Positions 26,370-35,752 of a stretch of DNA of 64,000 nt are shown here, one piece after another; within the stretch, counting starts at the first letter, position 1; every line of letters starts with the position of its first letter. The notes beneath the pieces were generated by a model, which was not told where the DNA came from, ran no database searches, and worked only from the letters and a program-made list of their open reading frames with translations. The stretch covers positions 40,345 through 104,344 of the forward strand of contig JBLLNP010000016.1 in NCBI GenBank assembly GCA_048058975.1. The letters run 5' to 3'. The stretch comes from RHLJ01 sp048058975 (GTDB lineage Bacteria; Bacteroidota; Rhodothermia; Balneolales; Balneolaceae). A program made the position numbers and the translations under genes.

Positions 26370-26798
26370 ATGATTAAGACGACTCCAAACCCTCAGGAAG
26401 TACTTAAAAAAGCTAAGACAGTAGCGGTTATTGGCTGCTCTCCGGATCCTTACCGTACCAGTAATTATGCAGCGAAATACCTCACTAAAAGAGGATATTC
26501 CGTAATCCCTGTTAATCCAACAGAAAAAGAAATATTAGGAGAGAAATGCTACCCCGATCTTAATTCTATTCCTAGTGATATAGAGATTGATATTGTAAAT
26601 GTGTTCCGAAGATCGATACACACCGCAGGCGTTGTAGAAGAAGTGATCCAATGGAAAAAGGAGACAGGACAAAATCCGGTAGTATGGACTCAGCTGGATG
26701 TTTCATCCCAACAAGCAGAATTAAAAGCGGAAGAAGCAGAAATCCCTTATATCCGAAATCTTTGCATTATGGTTGAGCTTGATCGCTTGCGCGAATGA
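26370..26798 (+). CDS. CoA-binding protein (YccU family)
   Basis: 142 residues with a single Rossmann CoA-binding domain: VAVIGCSPDPYRTSNYAAKYL, GYSVIPVNPT and WTQLDV. Like YccU, it lacks the ligase domains of succinyl-CoA synthetase. Biological role unknown in the family. Divergent from the FKBP gene and convergent with yajQ across a perfect 20-bp inverted repeat. Confidence 0.88.
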   Translation: MIKTTPNPQEVLKKAKTVAVIGCSPDPYRTSNYAAKYLTKRGYSVIPVNPTEKEILGEKCYPDLNSIPSDIEIDIVNVFRRSIHTAGVVEEVIQWKKETGQNPVVWTQLDVSSQQAELKAEEAEIPYIRNLCIMVELDRLRE

Positions 26799-26804
26799 TA
26801 AGTG

Positions 26805-26854
26805 TTAAATGCTTAATGTTAAATTTTGGAATTCATTTAACATTAAGCATTTAA
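26805..26854. terminator. Perfect 20-bp inverted repeat between convergent genes
   Basis: TTAAATGCTTAATGTTAAAT (26805-26824) and its exact reverse complement (26835-26854) flank a 10-nt loop. It is symmetric and lies between two convergent stops, so a bidirectional terminator is likely although the stem is AT-rich. Confidence 0.6.
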
Positions 26855-26863
26855 AATTGAGAA

Positions 26864-27352
26864 TTACTTCATATTCGTAAACTGAAGAGGTACTCCCATA
26901 TCCTTTGACTTGAGGTGCTGAATTGCCGCCTGTAAATCATCAATTTTCTTACCAGTAACACGAACCTGGTTATCCTGAATCTGAGGCTGTACTTTCATTT
27001 TCATGTCTTTGATCTCTTTGACAATCTTTTTGGCTGTTTCACGATCGATACCTTCTTTTAGAGCAACATCCATTTTTAAATGCCCCTGAGAAGTTCCTTC
27101 TTCTTTACCAAATTCCAACACTTTAGAATCAATCCCGCGCTTAACAAAATTCTTGATCAGCATCTCTTTAACTGCCTGCATTTTCATATTCTCTGCTGCA
27201 ACAAGATGAATCCTGTTTTCATTCTTGTGAAAGGTAACTTCTGTATTAAGTCCACGGAAGTCATATCGGGTACTGATCTCTTTAAGAGTATTATTTACCG
27301 CATTATCTACTTCCTGAGCGTTGATTTCATTTACAATATCGAAAGAGGCCAT
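26864..27352 (-). CDS. YajQ family nucleotide-binding protein
   Basis: 162 residues matching the full length of YajQ/DUF520: MASFDIVNEINAQEVDNAVN at the start, TRYDFRG-type RYDFRGL near 33, and VRVTGKKIDDLQAAI near the end. Some members bind cyclic di-GMP; others bind tRNA or GTP, so no ligand is assigned here. Ends next to the inverted repeat shared with the CoA-binding gene. Confidence 0.92.
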   Translation of the reverse strand: MASFDIVNEINAQEVDNAVNNTLKEISTRYDFRGLNTEVTFHKNENRIHLVAAENMKMQAVKEMLIKNFVKRGIDSKVLEFGKEEGTSQGHLKMDVALKEGIDRETAKKIVKEIKDMKMKVQPQIQDNQVRVTGKKIDDLQAAIQHLKSKDMGVPLQFTNMK

Positions 27353-27421
27353 AGTTCAATTAAAAATGTTAGAATTACGAATTAGGAATGTAAGAATTCT
27401 TAATTGAATCATTTTTAATTC

Positions 27422-28102
27422 TTAATTCCCTTTCTCAACTTTCTCTCTCATTTTTTTGGAAAGCAGTCGTTCTACCTCGAGCTGATCTTCAGGCGGAATT
27501 AATGTTTTAAAGTTTCGGATTGAATCATCCTGAGTATATTCTACTTCAAGAATCTCTTCGGTGTACCATTCATAGCTCAAAAGATCATCCCAGTTGACCA
27601 CCGAATCCAACAACACAATTCCTTTTGTTCGGAATTCAGGTACTAATCGTAAAGTGATTCCCCAGATTCCAATCCCCAAAAAAGAAAGCCCTGATGTAAT
27701 CCGAATTGGAGTAATGGCTAATTCCGTAAAAACAGAAGATCGTTGAACACCTATTAGGATTAAGATAATAGCAACAATCACCGGAGCATATTCAGAAATA
27801 AATGTTCTATGGCAATATAGAACAGCGCCTGTATGTACTCTGGTTTTATACTGATCAACGGCTGAACCAGCAAAAAAACCAAATACTGAAGCGTAAACAT
27901 TAGCTATGATTGCCCCTGCCAAAGCTTCCGAAAGGATTTCGCTGACAAAAAGAAATAGAAGCAACGAATACAGCGTGAGAACAGCGAGTACAAAAAGAAG
28001 CAGCTTTCTAAGTGATATATGGTACAAATAAAAGAGTCTTCGGTTTCCTAACCAGAAACTTGTACCTGCTACTACAATATTGGAAATATATATCCAGAGC
28101 AT
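27422..28102 (-). CDS. Membrane protein with about six helices, unknown
   Basis: 226 residues. Hydrophobic segments at about 3-20, 32-52, 60-82, 104-124 and 135-155; the C-terminal 60 residues are soluble and charged (ending KKMREKVEKGN). No known motif recognised. Two hairpin repeats lie just upstream of its start. It is isolated from the vWA operon by a non-conserved gap. Confidence 0.65.
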   Translation of the reverse strand: MLWIYISNIVVAGTSFWLGNRRLFYLYHISLRKLLLFVLAVLTLYSLLLFLFVSEILSEALAGAIIANVYASVFGFFAGSAVDQYKTRVHTGAVLYCHRTFISEYAPVIVAIILILIGVQRSSVFTELAITPIRITSGLSFLGIGIWGITLRLVPEFRTKGIVLLDSVVNWDDLLSYEWYTEEILEVEYTQDDSIRNFKTLIPPEDQLEVERLLSKKMREKVEKGN

Positions 28103-28105
28103 ATT

Positions 28106-28207
28106 TTGTCATTCCGGGCTTGACCCGGAATCTGAAGCTATAGTGAAATTTTTTATCTTGTATTAAGAGTAAAACCTTACAGATGCTGAATCAAGTTCAG
28201 CATGACA
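28106..28207. repeat. Pair of interspersed hairpins in head-to-head arrangement
   Basis: First hairpin: ATTCCGGG (28111-28118), loop, CCCGGAAT (28124-28131). Second: ATGCTGAA (28183-28190), loop, TTCAGCAT (28196-28203). The first begins TGTCA and ends TCTG; the second begins CAGA and ends TGACA, so the two are inverted copies of one element family whose stem has diverged by compensatory changes. The same family occurs at 139-165. Confidence 0.7.
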
Positions 28208-28225
28208 ACATTTTTTAAAATTATA

Positions 28226-28375
28226 ATGCAACCATCAACCACCCCAAACGGGATTGAAGTAAGTAATAGAGAACAAGTTTTGGAGATTTCATGGTCAGAC
28301 GGACATAAATCTGTTTATCCATTATTCGGGCTCCGTAAAAACTGTCCTTGGTTGAAGATTTTAGCCCAGCAGTAA
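28226..28375 (+). pseudogene. Truncated DUF971 (GBBH-like N-terminal) remnant
   Basis: A 49-residue frame, ATG 28226 to TAA 28373-28375. It contains EISWSDGHKSVYPLFGLRKNCPW, matching the core of DUF971 proteins, which normally continue CPC.xC and end after about 90-110 residues with a second WsDGH-like strand. Here the product stops soon after the first Cys. It may be a decayed copy or a minimal form; truncation is the simpler reading. Confidence 0.55.
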
Positions 28376-28381
28376 AAAAAA

Positions 28382-30487
28382 CTAAGGCAGCGAATAGTAC
28401 TTCCGTCCAATCCACTCTGCTCCAAGGAGCATCAAAACCAGTATAAACCAAAAGAACGAGCGAACCGGGAAGATGTAGGATTCAACGAGTTCTTGTTTTT
28501 GTTGGAGAATGTCATCAGAATTCAGCGTCGCCCAAAAATCCTCAAGATCATTCCAAACGAAAAATTCTCCACCGGTTTCATTAGCCAGAGTTCGAAGCAA
28601 TTCATCATTTCTTACAGTATTTATTAGCTCGGAATTGGAGTCCTGTACTAAGAACTCTCCTGACTGTGAATCGATTTCGCGGCCACTTTTACGGGCAGTT
28701 GCAGAATAGGAATATAAACCCGGACTTAGAGATGAACTTTCAAATTTATACACTCCATTTCCTTCGTTGCTCATATTTGCAGTTAGTTCTTCTCCGTTTT
28801 CAGGGGTTAGGGTGAACTCAATGGTTGCTTCAGGCTCGGGTTCACCACTCTCATTATTTAGATTTCCGTTTATGATTACCTGATCGGAAAGGCTAAACAC
28901 CTGTTTTACCGGTTTTATTTTCAGCCTTCGTTCATCAGGGTCATTAGCTGTCCATGTAGCAAGGTTGCTGAAAAGTTGAGTAACAAAGGCTTTCTCGGTT
29001 TCAATGGGAGATTGATACATTTTGTGCCATCCCCAGGATGATACGGTAGCTCTTCGGATTGAACCACGCTCACTTACACTAATAACAGTATTGGGTGTCT
29101 CAATTCCCTGAAATCCACTTTTGAATAGTTCAATGGCATCAGGAAATGAAGAAACGGATCTTAGAGAGCCAATAACAGGGGAGATATTTTGAAAACCAAT
29201 TTCAGGCAACTCCATGATCGGATGACCGGTACTTTCTGCATCAGGAAAAAGAGAAACTTCGAATAATTGATTCCCTGTATTTTCTATCAGGTTTATTTCA
29301 GAAAAAGGGCCGGTTCTGATACTCCGGGTTTTCGGTAAATGCAAATACAAAGTTGGTATTGAACTGATTCCTGATAAATCAGGAACATTGAATGTGCTTG
29401 TTGGCAACCCATGAAGTATAAGTAAATCCATTTCATTCATATCCGGGATTGAATTCTCAACAAACCTTGAACCACCAAGCCAGGTAAGTGTAGATAGTTC
29501 GATATTCTGATCTCCTTCGAGAATGGATCGTAGCGTTTTAACGTCTGGGTGAACTTCAAAAGAAAGGTGAAGAATCCTGGTTTTGCTATCAGAAACATCA
29601 ATAGAAACGGTTCCTGAGTTGTTCTCTGAACTCCATTCACCTAGCTTTTCAGTAATCTGAATAGAATACTGCTGAAGTCCCGGTTCAGTAAGTTCAAGTT
29701 CAAATTCCGTACTCTTTATCGATTCAGAACCGTTGAACACAATATCTTCAGTCTCTAAAATAGTACCTGCTGAATTCCTTAATTGTACAGATATTACTTC
29801 ATCCAAAAAACCATTTTGAGCTACTTCAACTTCGACAATATGCCGGGTATCGGTAAACCCATTTGGGTTAGATATTATATTGTTTATGGTGATATCTCTT
29901 ACCCTTGATGTATCACCCAAAGCAATGCTGTACAATGGGATGGAGAGATTAGCTGCTTGCAGAGATGGGTTTCTTCCAAAGGTAATAATTCCGTCACTTA
30001 TCAGAATAGCAGCATCAAAATCATCTTCTAATTCCTGAATTTGAGAGATCGCATTCGCAAAGTTCGTTTCGCTTTCCTGTAATTTTATTGAATCAGGAGA
30101 AGGGATTTGCCTTGAATCAGAGCCAATAGTAAAAAACTCAAAATCAAGATTTCGATTATTTTCAGGATTAAGTTGATCTAAAACCCTTATGTAAGAATTA
30201 ATACCATCGTAATCTCCTTTTTCAATATTCACACTTTCTGAGTCATCCAGGAGAAATAATATCCGGGGATTATTCAGTACTGTTTCTGAAGAAAAGAAAT
30301 ACGGGTTAAGGAAAAGAAGTAGAATGGCAAGAAAAGCAATTGCCCTTAAGCTGATAAGTCCAGTTCTGTAAAGTAAAGGAATACTTTTGAGATTACGATA
30401 AGAAAAGACTGCAATAGCTACTAATAGGGTAGCTATTATCAAAATTAAAAAAGTAGGCAGGCTATTTTGAAATCCCTGAAACTCCAC
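28382..30487 (-). CDS. vWA-domain membrane protein (BatA-like) of a MoxR operon
   Basis: 701 residues from GTG. Two N-terminal membrane helices (about 12-31 and 45-63), then a von Willebrand A domain with a MIDAS-like LLDDSESV (DxSxS), ILISDGIITFG and a Ser/Thr loop. A long Ig-like region follows, with a final membrane helix near residues 675-695. It lies 14 bp after moxR. MoxR-vWA pairs are thought to act as chaperone systems for envelope complexes; the client here is unknown. Confidence 0.82.
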   Translation of the reverse strand: MEFQGFQNSLPTFLILIIATLLVAIAVFSYRNLKSIPLLYRTGLISLRAIAFLAILLLFLNPYFFSSETVLNNPRILFLLDDSESVNIEKGDYDGINSYIRVLDQLNPENNRNLDFEFFTIGSDSRQIPSPDSIKLQESETNFANAISQIQELEDDFDAAILISDGIITFGRNPSLQAANLSIPLYSIALGDTSRVRDITINNIISNPNGFTDTRHIVEVEVAQNGFLDEVISVQLRNSAGTILETEDIVFNGSESIKSTEFELELTEPGLQQYSIQITEKLGEWSSENNSGTVSIDVSDSKTRILHLSFEVHPDVKTLRSILEGDQNIELSTLTWLGGSRFVENSIPDMNEMDLLILHGLPTSTFNVPDLSGISSIPTLYLHLPKTRSIRTGPFSEINLIENTGNQLFEVSLFPDAESTGHPIMELPEIGFQNISPVIGSLRSVSSFPDAIELFKSGFQGIETPNTVISVSERGSIRRATVSSWGWHKMYQSPIETEKAFVTQLFSNLATWTANDPDERRLKIKPVKQVFSLSDQVIINGNLNNESGEPEPEATIEFTLTPENGEELTANMSNEGNGVYKFESSSLSPGLYSYSATARKSGREIDSQSGEFLVQDSNSELINTVRNDELLRTLANETGGEFFVWNDLEDFWATLNSDDILQQKQELVESYIFPVRSFFWFILVLMLLGAEWIGRKYYSLP

Positions 30488-30501
30488 ATTAATCCATTTC
30501 T

Positions 30502-31503
30502 TTAATTCTGATGAACATCATCTAGTAATCGATCAATCAGTTTTACAGTGGTGTATCCCTCGGCCTCAGCGGCATAGTTATTTACAATCCTGTGTCGCAG
30601 AACAGGAATTGCCAGTGTACGGATGTCCTCCTCAGTCACATTATATCTTCCTTTCGAAAGTGCACGCGCTTTTCCGCCCAGGATAAGGTATTGAGATGCT
30701 CTAGGTCCGGCTCCCCAACTCATATATTTCTTTATATAATCAGGTGCCAATGCAGAATCAGGACGGGTCATTCCCACTAACTTTACCGCATAATCCAACA
30801 CACTTTCAGGTACAGGAACCTCACGAACTAAAGACTGAAGTTCTTCAATCTTTGCTTTATCAAGAATGGATGAGAGATTAATGTCTTGCTTTGAGGTAGT
30901 TTTGCTTACAATTTCTTTCTCCTCTTCGAAACTTGGATAATCAACCCAAACATTAAACATAAAACGGTCTAACTGAGCTTCAGGAAGGGGATATGTTCCT
31001 TCCTGTTCAATCGGATTTTGGGTGGCTAGTACAAAGAATGGTGTATCAAGATCATAAGTAGTTCCTGAAGCGGTAACATGATATTCCTGCATCCCCTCTA
31101 ATAAGGCAGCCTGAGTTTTAGGAGGGGTTCGGTTAATTTCATCTGCAAGAACAATATTGGCAAAAATAGGCCCTTTTATAAACTTAAACTCCTTTGTGCC
31201 TTTCTCTTTGTTTTCCTCGATAACCTCGGTTCCGGTAATATCGCCGGGCATTAAATCTGGAGTAAACTGAATTCGATTGAAAGAAAGTCCAAGAGTATCT
31301 GCAAGAGTACGAATAAGGAGCGTTTTTGCGAGACCGGGAACTCCAACAAGCACGCAATGTCCTTTAGAGAACAGACTTATTAAAAGCAGATCTATAATAT
31401 CTTCCTGGCCGATTACAGCTTTATGGATTTCATTTTTGATGCTCTTAAACGCTTGTTCAAACTCTCCGGCCAGCATCACCGGATCTGTACCCTCATTTGC
31501 CAT
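30502..31503 (-). CDS. MoxR-family AAA+ ATPase
   Basis: 333 residues. Walker A GVPGLAKT at 54-61, Walker B with LADEINRTPPKTQAALLEGMQE, sensor-1 region LATQNPIEQEGTYPLPEAQLDRF, and a C-terminal lid. The start overlaps the stop of the upstream parvulin gene as TAATG, so it is translationally coupled to a SurA-like chaperone. Followed directly by the vWA protein, its probable partner. Confidence 0.95.
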   Translation of the reverse strand: MANEGTDPVMLAGEFEQAFKSIKNEIHKAVIGQEDIIDLLLISLFSKGHCVLVGVPGLAKTLLIRTLADTLGLSFNRIQFTPDLMPGDITGTEVIEENKEKGTKEFKFIKGPIFANIVLADEINRTPPKTQAALLEGMQEYHVTASGTTYDLDTPFFVLATQNPIEQEGTYPLPEAQLDRFMFNVWVDYPSFEEEKEIVSKTTSKQDINLSSILDKAKIEELQSLVREVPVPESVLDYAVKLVGMTRPDSALAPDYIKKYMSWGAGPRASQYLILGGKARALSKGRYNVTEEDIRTLAIPVLRHRIVNNYAAEAEGYTTVKLIDRLLDDVHQN

Positions 31504-32864
31504 TAGTTAGCCTCCATATTTGGAACCGGGATTCTGTATTCGATGTAGAAATCGTTTTTCAATTCTTCAATCCATTCAGAATACACCTTAAATTGCTTTT
31601 GTTGAAGCGCGATATTTTTCAATCGTTCGTAATCCTGTTCAAAATTGGCAACATGCTCAGGGATTTGTCTGTCTAGTCTCACAATTCGGTATGCCTTTCC
31701 AGCATTAGCATTATTTGGATTAAAGGGGCGCGGCTCAGAAATTTTCCCCACTTCATCCATAACAAGTACAACCCGATAAAGGGCAGGGTCTAATCGGTTC
31801 AGCGGAATTAAGCGTTCTCCAGTCTGAGGATCTATAATTTTGCCTCCGGATACTTTTGTGGCCGGATCTTCACTTATTCTTTGAGCAAAAGCGGAAAAGC
31901 TAAGATTAGGATCTGTTTCAAGACTATCTTTAATCGCATTTAGTCTGTCGATAGCAAATTGATCATCTAACTCAGAAGCATCAACCGAAATCAGAATATG
32001 CCTTGTTTCAATCTGATCAGCAACCCGGCGAATGAGCTGAATCACATGAAATCCGAATTCAGTTTCTACCACGTTAGAAATCTGGCCTGGCTGAAGGGCA
32101 GAGGCAGCGGCAGAGTATTCTGATACCAAATCTCCTAAGGCCATCATTGGCAATAACCCACCTCGAGGGCCTGAAGGACCGTCGCTATGTCTTCTCGCGA
32201 GTTCTTCAATGGTTTTACCATGATTTAAGGCCGAATCTCTTAATGCTTCTGCTAAAGCCTTGGCTGAGTCTCGCGCATCCTGTTTTGCTGGTGGTAAAAT
32301 AACAATTTGAGAAAGGGCAACTTGCTCAGGAATGGTTGGGAGAGAGTCTGTAGGGATCGAGTCAAAAAAATCGCGCACTTCTGGTCTTGTTATTTTGATT
32401 GACTGAAACTTAGTCTGCCGGACCTGCTCTGTAAGCATTTGCTCCCTGAAATCATTTCTGAACTCATCTTTAAGCTGAATAATAGATTTTCCGAATGCCT
32501 GCTCAAGTGCTCGTTCACTTCCTGCTTGTTGTATTAACTGGTCTACGCGTTGATCCATTTGGCGGGTAACACGTTCTTCGGGTACAACTATCGAATCAAC
32601 CCTGGCTTTTTCAAGGAGGATGAAATTCTCAATAGATGCATCAAGAAATTGATACCAAAGTTCGGTTGTGAAAGGGATAGGCTGCCCATAGCTTTGCGCC
32701 TGACGCATGTAATTTGCTACATCAGCGTCTATATCTGATTTTAAAATAACGTGGTTGTTTACAAGGGCAACAATCTGATCTGCAGGTTGGAGATCCTGAG
32801 CATTAGTGTTTATCGATAAGGTACTAACCGCAATTAGAAAGGATAAGAAAAGGATATTCTTCAT
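31503..32864 (-). CDS. surA: SurA-like periplasmic peptidyl-prolyl isomerase
   Basis: 453 residues with a signal peptide (1-22, INTNAQ). A SurA N-terminal chaperone region (about 25-165) precedes two parvulin modules; the first has ARRHSDGPSGPRGGLLP and the second is degenerate. In SurA, the chaperone region escorts outer-membrane proteins to the BAM complex; bamD is also in this window (61680). It is the third of three parvulin genes in one operon feeding into moxR by TAATG overlap. Confidence 0.88.
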   Translation of the reverse strand: MKNILFLSFLIAVSTLSINTNAQDLQPADQIVALVNNHVILKSDIDADVANYMRQAQSYGQPIPFTTELWYQFLDASIENFILLEKARVDSIVVPEERVTRQMDQRVDQLIQQAGSERALEQAFGKSIIQLKDEFRNDFREQMLTEQVRQTKFQSIKITRPEVRDFFDSIPTDSLPTIPEQVALSQIVILPPAKQDARDSAKALAEALRDSALNHGKTIEELARRHSDGPSGPRGGLLPMMALGDLVSEYSAAASALQPGQISNVVETEFGFHVIQLIRRVADQIETRHILISVDASELDDQFAIDRLNAIKDSLETDPNLSFSAFAQRISEDPATKVSGGKIIDPQTGERLIPLNRLDPALYRVVLVMDEVGKISEPRPFNPNNANAGKAYRIVRLDRQIPEHVANFEQDYERLKNIALQQKQFKVYSEWIEELKNDFYIEYRIPVPNMEAN

Positions 32865-32897
32865 TAGTAAGTTTTGATGGATAAATTTTTTCCTGAT

Positions 32898-33752
32898 TTA
32901 ATTTTCCTGTAGAACGTTGAAAGTTTCAATTTCATTATTCGCCTGTGCCTGAAGATAAAGATTCTTTACATAGGTATTGAAGGCTCTGCGTCTTTTTTCA
33001 AGGATTAACCATTCTTTTATCTGATCAATTAACCAGTCCAGATCAGGGTGATCTCCTTTTGCACGTTCTTCCATTAGTTGAACGAAGTGATATTGGTTTC
33101 CAACTCGTTCAATCACAGTTATCTCAGATAATCCGATTACCTTAAGATATCTGTTTAAAATATTTACATCTCCGGCAGCAATTGATTCGGGCCAGAAACG
33201 ATCTGATTCTCTTAAAGCAACTTCCGGGTTAACAGAGTAATCGTAAGCAACAATCTCCCATTCAATCCCGCCTAGCAAATCTTGTCTGGCATTTTGTGCA
33301 TCGGAAAGGGTAGAGGCGATCATGTGCCGATATCGAACGTATCGTTCTTCTAAAACAAAGCTTTCCTTGTTTTCCAGATAATAAGCTCGTGCTTCTTCGT
33401 CAGAGACCTGAAGTTCAGGTTCAAGTTCACCAAGAATATATTCCTGTGCGGCTTTAGCAAGAAAATCATCTTTTAGTTTATCCAATCTGTTTAGTATTTC
33501 TGGCTGTCGGTGTACCCGAAGGCGGTAGGCATCCTGGAGTATTATCTGTTGTTCTATCCAGTCATCCCTGTACCTGTTGTATGCCTCAATACTATCTTCC
33601 AAGAATATGTGTTTTGGAATCCCGTCCCTGGCTTCAGAAATTGTTAAAACAGCAGAGCCAACTCTTGCAAGAGCAGGCTCTGAATACTGAGATTTGCGGG
33701 TACAGCTAAAAACAGCAAATACTCCAAATAAGAAGTAAAAAAAAACTCTCAT
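32898..33752 (-). CDS. Parvulin-related lipoprotein
   Basis: 284 residues with lipobox VFSC (Cys17). Resembles SurA/PrsA chaperone regions (AYRLRVHRQPEILNRLDKLKDDFLAKAAQEY) with a weak parvulin core near 130-235 lacking the usual RSSD/GG pattern; it may be chaperone-only. The start overlaps the upstream parvulin gene stop as TAATG. Likely anchored in the periplasm. Confidence 0.75.
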   Translation of the reverse strand: MRVFFYFLFGVFAVFSCTRKSQYSEPALARVGSAVLTISEARDGIPKHIFLEDSIEAYNRYRDDWIEQQIILQDAYRLRVHRQPEILNRLDKLKDDFLAKAAQEYILGELEPELQVSDEEARAYYLENKESFVLEERYVRYRHMIASTLSDAQNARQDLLGGIEWEIVAYDYSVNPEVALRESDRFWPESIAAGDVNILNRYLKVIGLSEITVIERVGNQYHFVQLMEERAKGDHPDLDWLIDQIKEWLILEKRRRAFNTYVKNLYLQAQANNEIETFNVLQEN

Positions 33753-35713
33753 TAAGGATTATTTTCTTCTTCGTAGGCTTTTTTGAGATTATCCTGATAT
33801 ACCTTTATATCATAAATGGATCGTAAATTCGATAACCATTTTTCTTCCCTTACAGGCTGAAACTCTGCAAGAAGTTTGTTAAATGCTTCTTCAAAAGTCA
33901 TTACCCGAGGTTCAAGTACTTCATTAAGATAAAAGAATCCTTTTCTGTTATTGTACTCAAATATTTCGGAAAGAGATTTTTTGTCCATAGACGCAAGCTT
34001 GTCAAAAGGATCACCTTGAAAGGCTCCTGTAGAATCTGAAATTACACCTACACCAATTCCTACTGAACGAATACTATCTGGGGAATTTCCGGCCATAATG
34101 AAATCCATAGCTTTTTGAAGAGATGTATCTCTGCTCGAAGTAACCAAATGATAATAAAAGCGGGTGTCGTAAGAATAATCTTTGGGGCGATCAGTGTACA
34201 TTTTCATCAAGCTGGTTGAGTCCACAGTAGCTGCACTCCAAACCGAATCTTCGTTGATCTGATATACAACCAACCCGTTTCTGTAGTTATCAACCTGTCC
34301 GGAGAAATCTGGAAATTCTTCCAAAGCCATTTCTGTAATCCTGGAATCGACAATTGATTCTTTGAACTCTTTGAACCAAGCGTCTCTGTAAGCACTCGCT
34401 TTTGGTTTTTTACCAGATGAAACCAGATAATCGTAATAATCTGATACGGTGTATTCGAGGTCATCAAAAGAGAAGATGATGGAAGAAGTTAATCCTTCCG
34501 GAAACTCAGGGTTATCTGAAAAAGAAGAATCTACAATACTTAAAAAATCCGCGGTTTCTTTAAGTGTTTCTTGATGCTTTGTTCCTTCATAATTATTCAA
34601 TAACCAATCAACAATAAAAGAATTACTCTTTCTGAAGTTTTGAGAATTTTCAAGTTCTTCCATTATGAAGGAATCTCTTGCTTCTTCATTCTCAAATGTT
34701 TGAATGGAATCAATTTTTATGATATGTGAGCCATATACCGAACTAAAAGGTTCAGAAAAAGTGATCTCCGTACTTAAATTCATCACCGAGTCAATAAAGC
34801 CACCATCGTATCTGGCTCCATAGTTAACCCACCCAATCTTTCCTCCATTTGATGCTGAAGGAGTATCTTGAGTATATTTTTTAACCGTTTCTGACCAATC
34901 TGCCCCTTTCTCTAGTTCACTATAAGCTGAATCCAACAACGCCGAGGGATCGGATCGACGTATAAAAATATGAGATACATCTCTGGAAGGAGCCTTTTCT
35001 CTTTTGTCTTCCAAAAGGACAATATGATAACCAAACTGAGTTCTGAAAGGCATCGAAATTTCCCCAACCTCCAGGCTGTACAATACATCTTCAAAAGGTT
35101 TTACAGTAGTACCAATACCAAACCAGGGTAGCTCTCCACCCATTTTACGTCCTTGATTGGACGAAGAATACTCTTCATTAAGTGCCGCCATAGTTGAAGT
35201 ACCGTCCAGGTATTTATTCCTGGCTTCGATCATTTTGTTGTACACTTCTAAAGTATCTTCAGGAGCAGGATTATTGCCAAGCGAGATCAACACGTGAGAA
35301 GATTTCATCTCATAGTCATAACGGGATTTGTATTCTTCGAAAAGGGTAGGGCGAATTTTATTTTCCAACCAGTAGGAATAAGCAGCTTGTTTAGCATAAA
35401 CTTCAAACTCGCTTTTAATTGCAGTATTCTCATAATATCCGTTATCTCTCGCTGAAAGTAATTTTGCCTTGTAATCCAGATAAATTGGCAAGAAGTTTTG
35501 CAGCTCTTCCAAAGATGCTTCATTCTCGATACTTCCGTAAGTAAAGTTTTCTTTTAGTTCTTGATAGGTGATTTTTTCCGCGCCTACTGCACCAACAATT
35601 TGGTTAGTAGGGGGCTCGGAAGGGTTTTTGGAGGTAGTACTACTTCCGGTACAGGAAACAAGAACAATAGTAGTTAAAGCACATATTATTCCTATAAATC
35701 TGCGTTTTTCCAT
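33752..35713 (-). CDS. Parvulin-type peptidyl-prolyl isomerase lipoprotein with two PPIase repeats
   Basis: 653 residues, PpiD/PrsA-like. Lipobox LVSC near residue 21. Two parvulin domains: about 118-225 (SSHVLISLG, MGGELPWFGIG, FGYHIVLLEDK) and about 228-320 (VSHIFIRR, NGGKIGWVNYG, YGSHIIKID). A long C-terminal half has no clear motif but contains a third PpiC-like segment. First gene of the parvulin-MoxR-vWA operon; probably assists outer-membrane or secreted protein folding. Confidence 0.88.
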   Translation of the reverse strand: MEKRRFIGIICALTTIVLVSCTGSSTTSKNPSEPPTNQIVGAVGAEKITYQELKENFTYGSIENEASLEELQNFLPIYLDYKAKLLSARDNGYYENTAIKSEFEVYAKQAAYSYWLENKIRPTLFEEYKSRYDYEMKSSHVLISLGNNPAPEDTLEVYNKMIEARNKYLDGTSTMAALNEEYSSSNQGRKMGGELPWFGIGTTVKPFEDVLYSLEVGEISMPFRTQFGYHIVLLEDKREKAPSRDVSHIFIRRSDPSALLDSAYSELEKGADWSETVKKYTQDTPSASNGGKIGWVNYGARYDGGFIDSVMNLSTEITFSEPFSSVYGSHIIKIDSIQTFENEEARDSFIMEELENSQNFRKSNSFIVDWLLNNYEGTKHQETLKETADFLSIVDSSFSDNPEFPEGLTSSIIFSFDDLEYTVSDYYDYLVSSGKKPKASAYRDAWFKEFKESIVDSRITEMALEEFPDFSGQVDNYRNGLVVYQINEDSVWSAATVDSTSLMKMYTDRPKDYSYDTRFYYHLVTSSRDTSLQKAMDFIMAGNSPDSIRSVGIGVGVISDSTGAFQGDPFDKLASMDKKSLSEIFEYNNRKGFFYLNEVLEPRVMTFEEAFNKLLAEFQPVREEKWLSNLRSIYDIKVYQDNLKKAYEEENNP

Positions 35714-35752
35714 AGTTGATGAATAATTATTTATCGATTTTGATTGTTATTT

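Noticed and set aside
28221..28451. Possible minus-strand gene near the vWA gene end
   Set aside because: It overlaps the vWA C-terminus and the DUF971 remnant in other frames, and its product has no family-like features.
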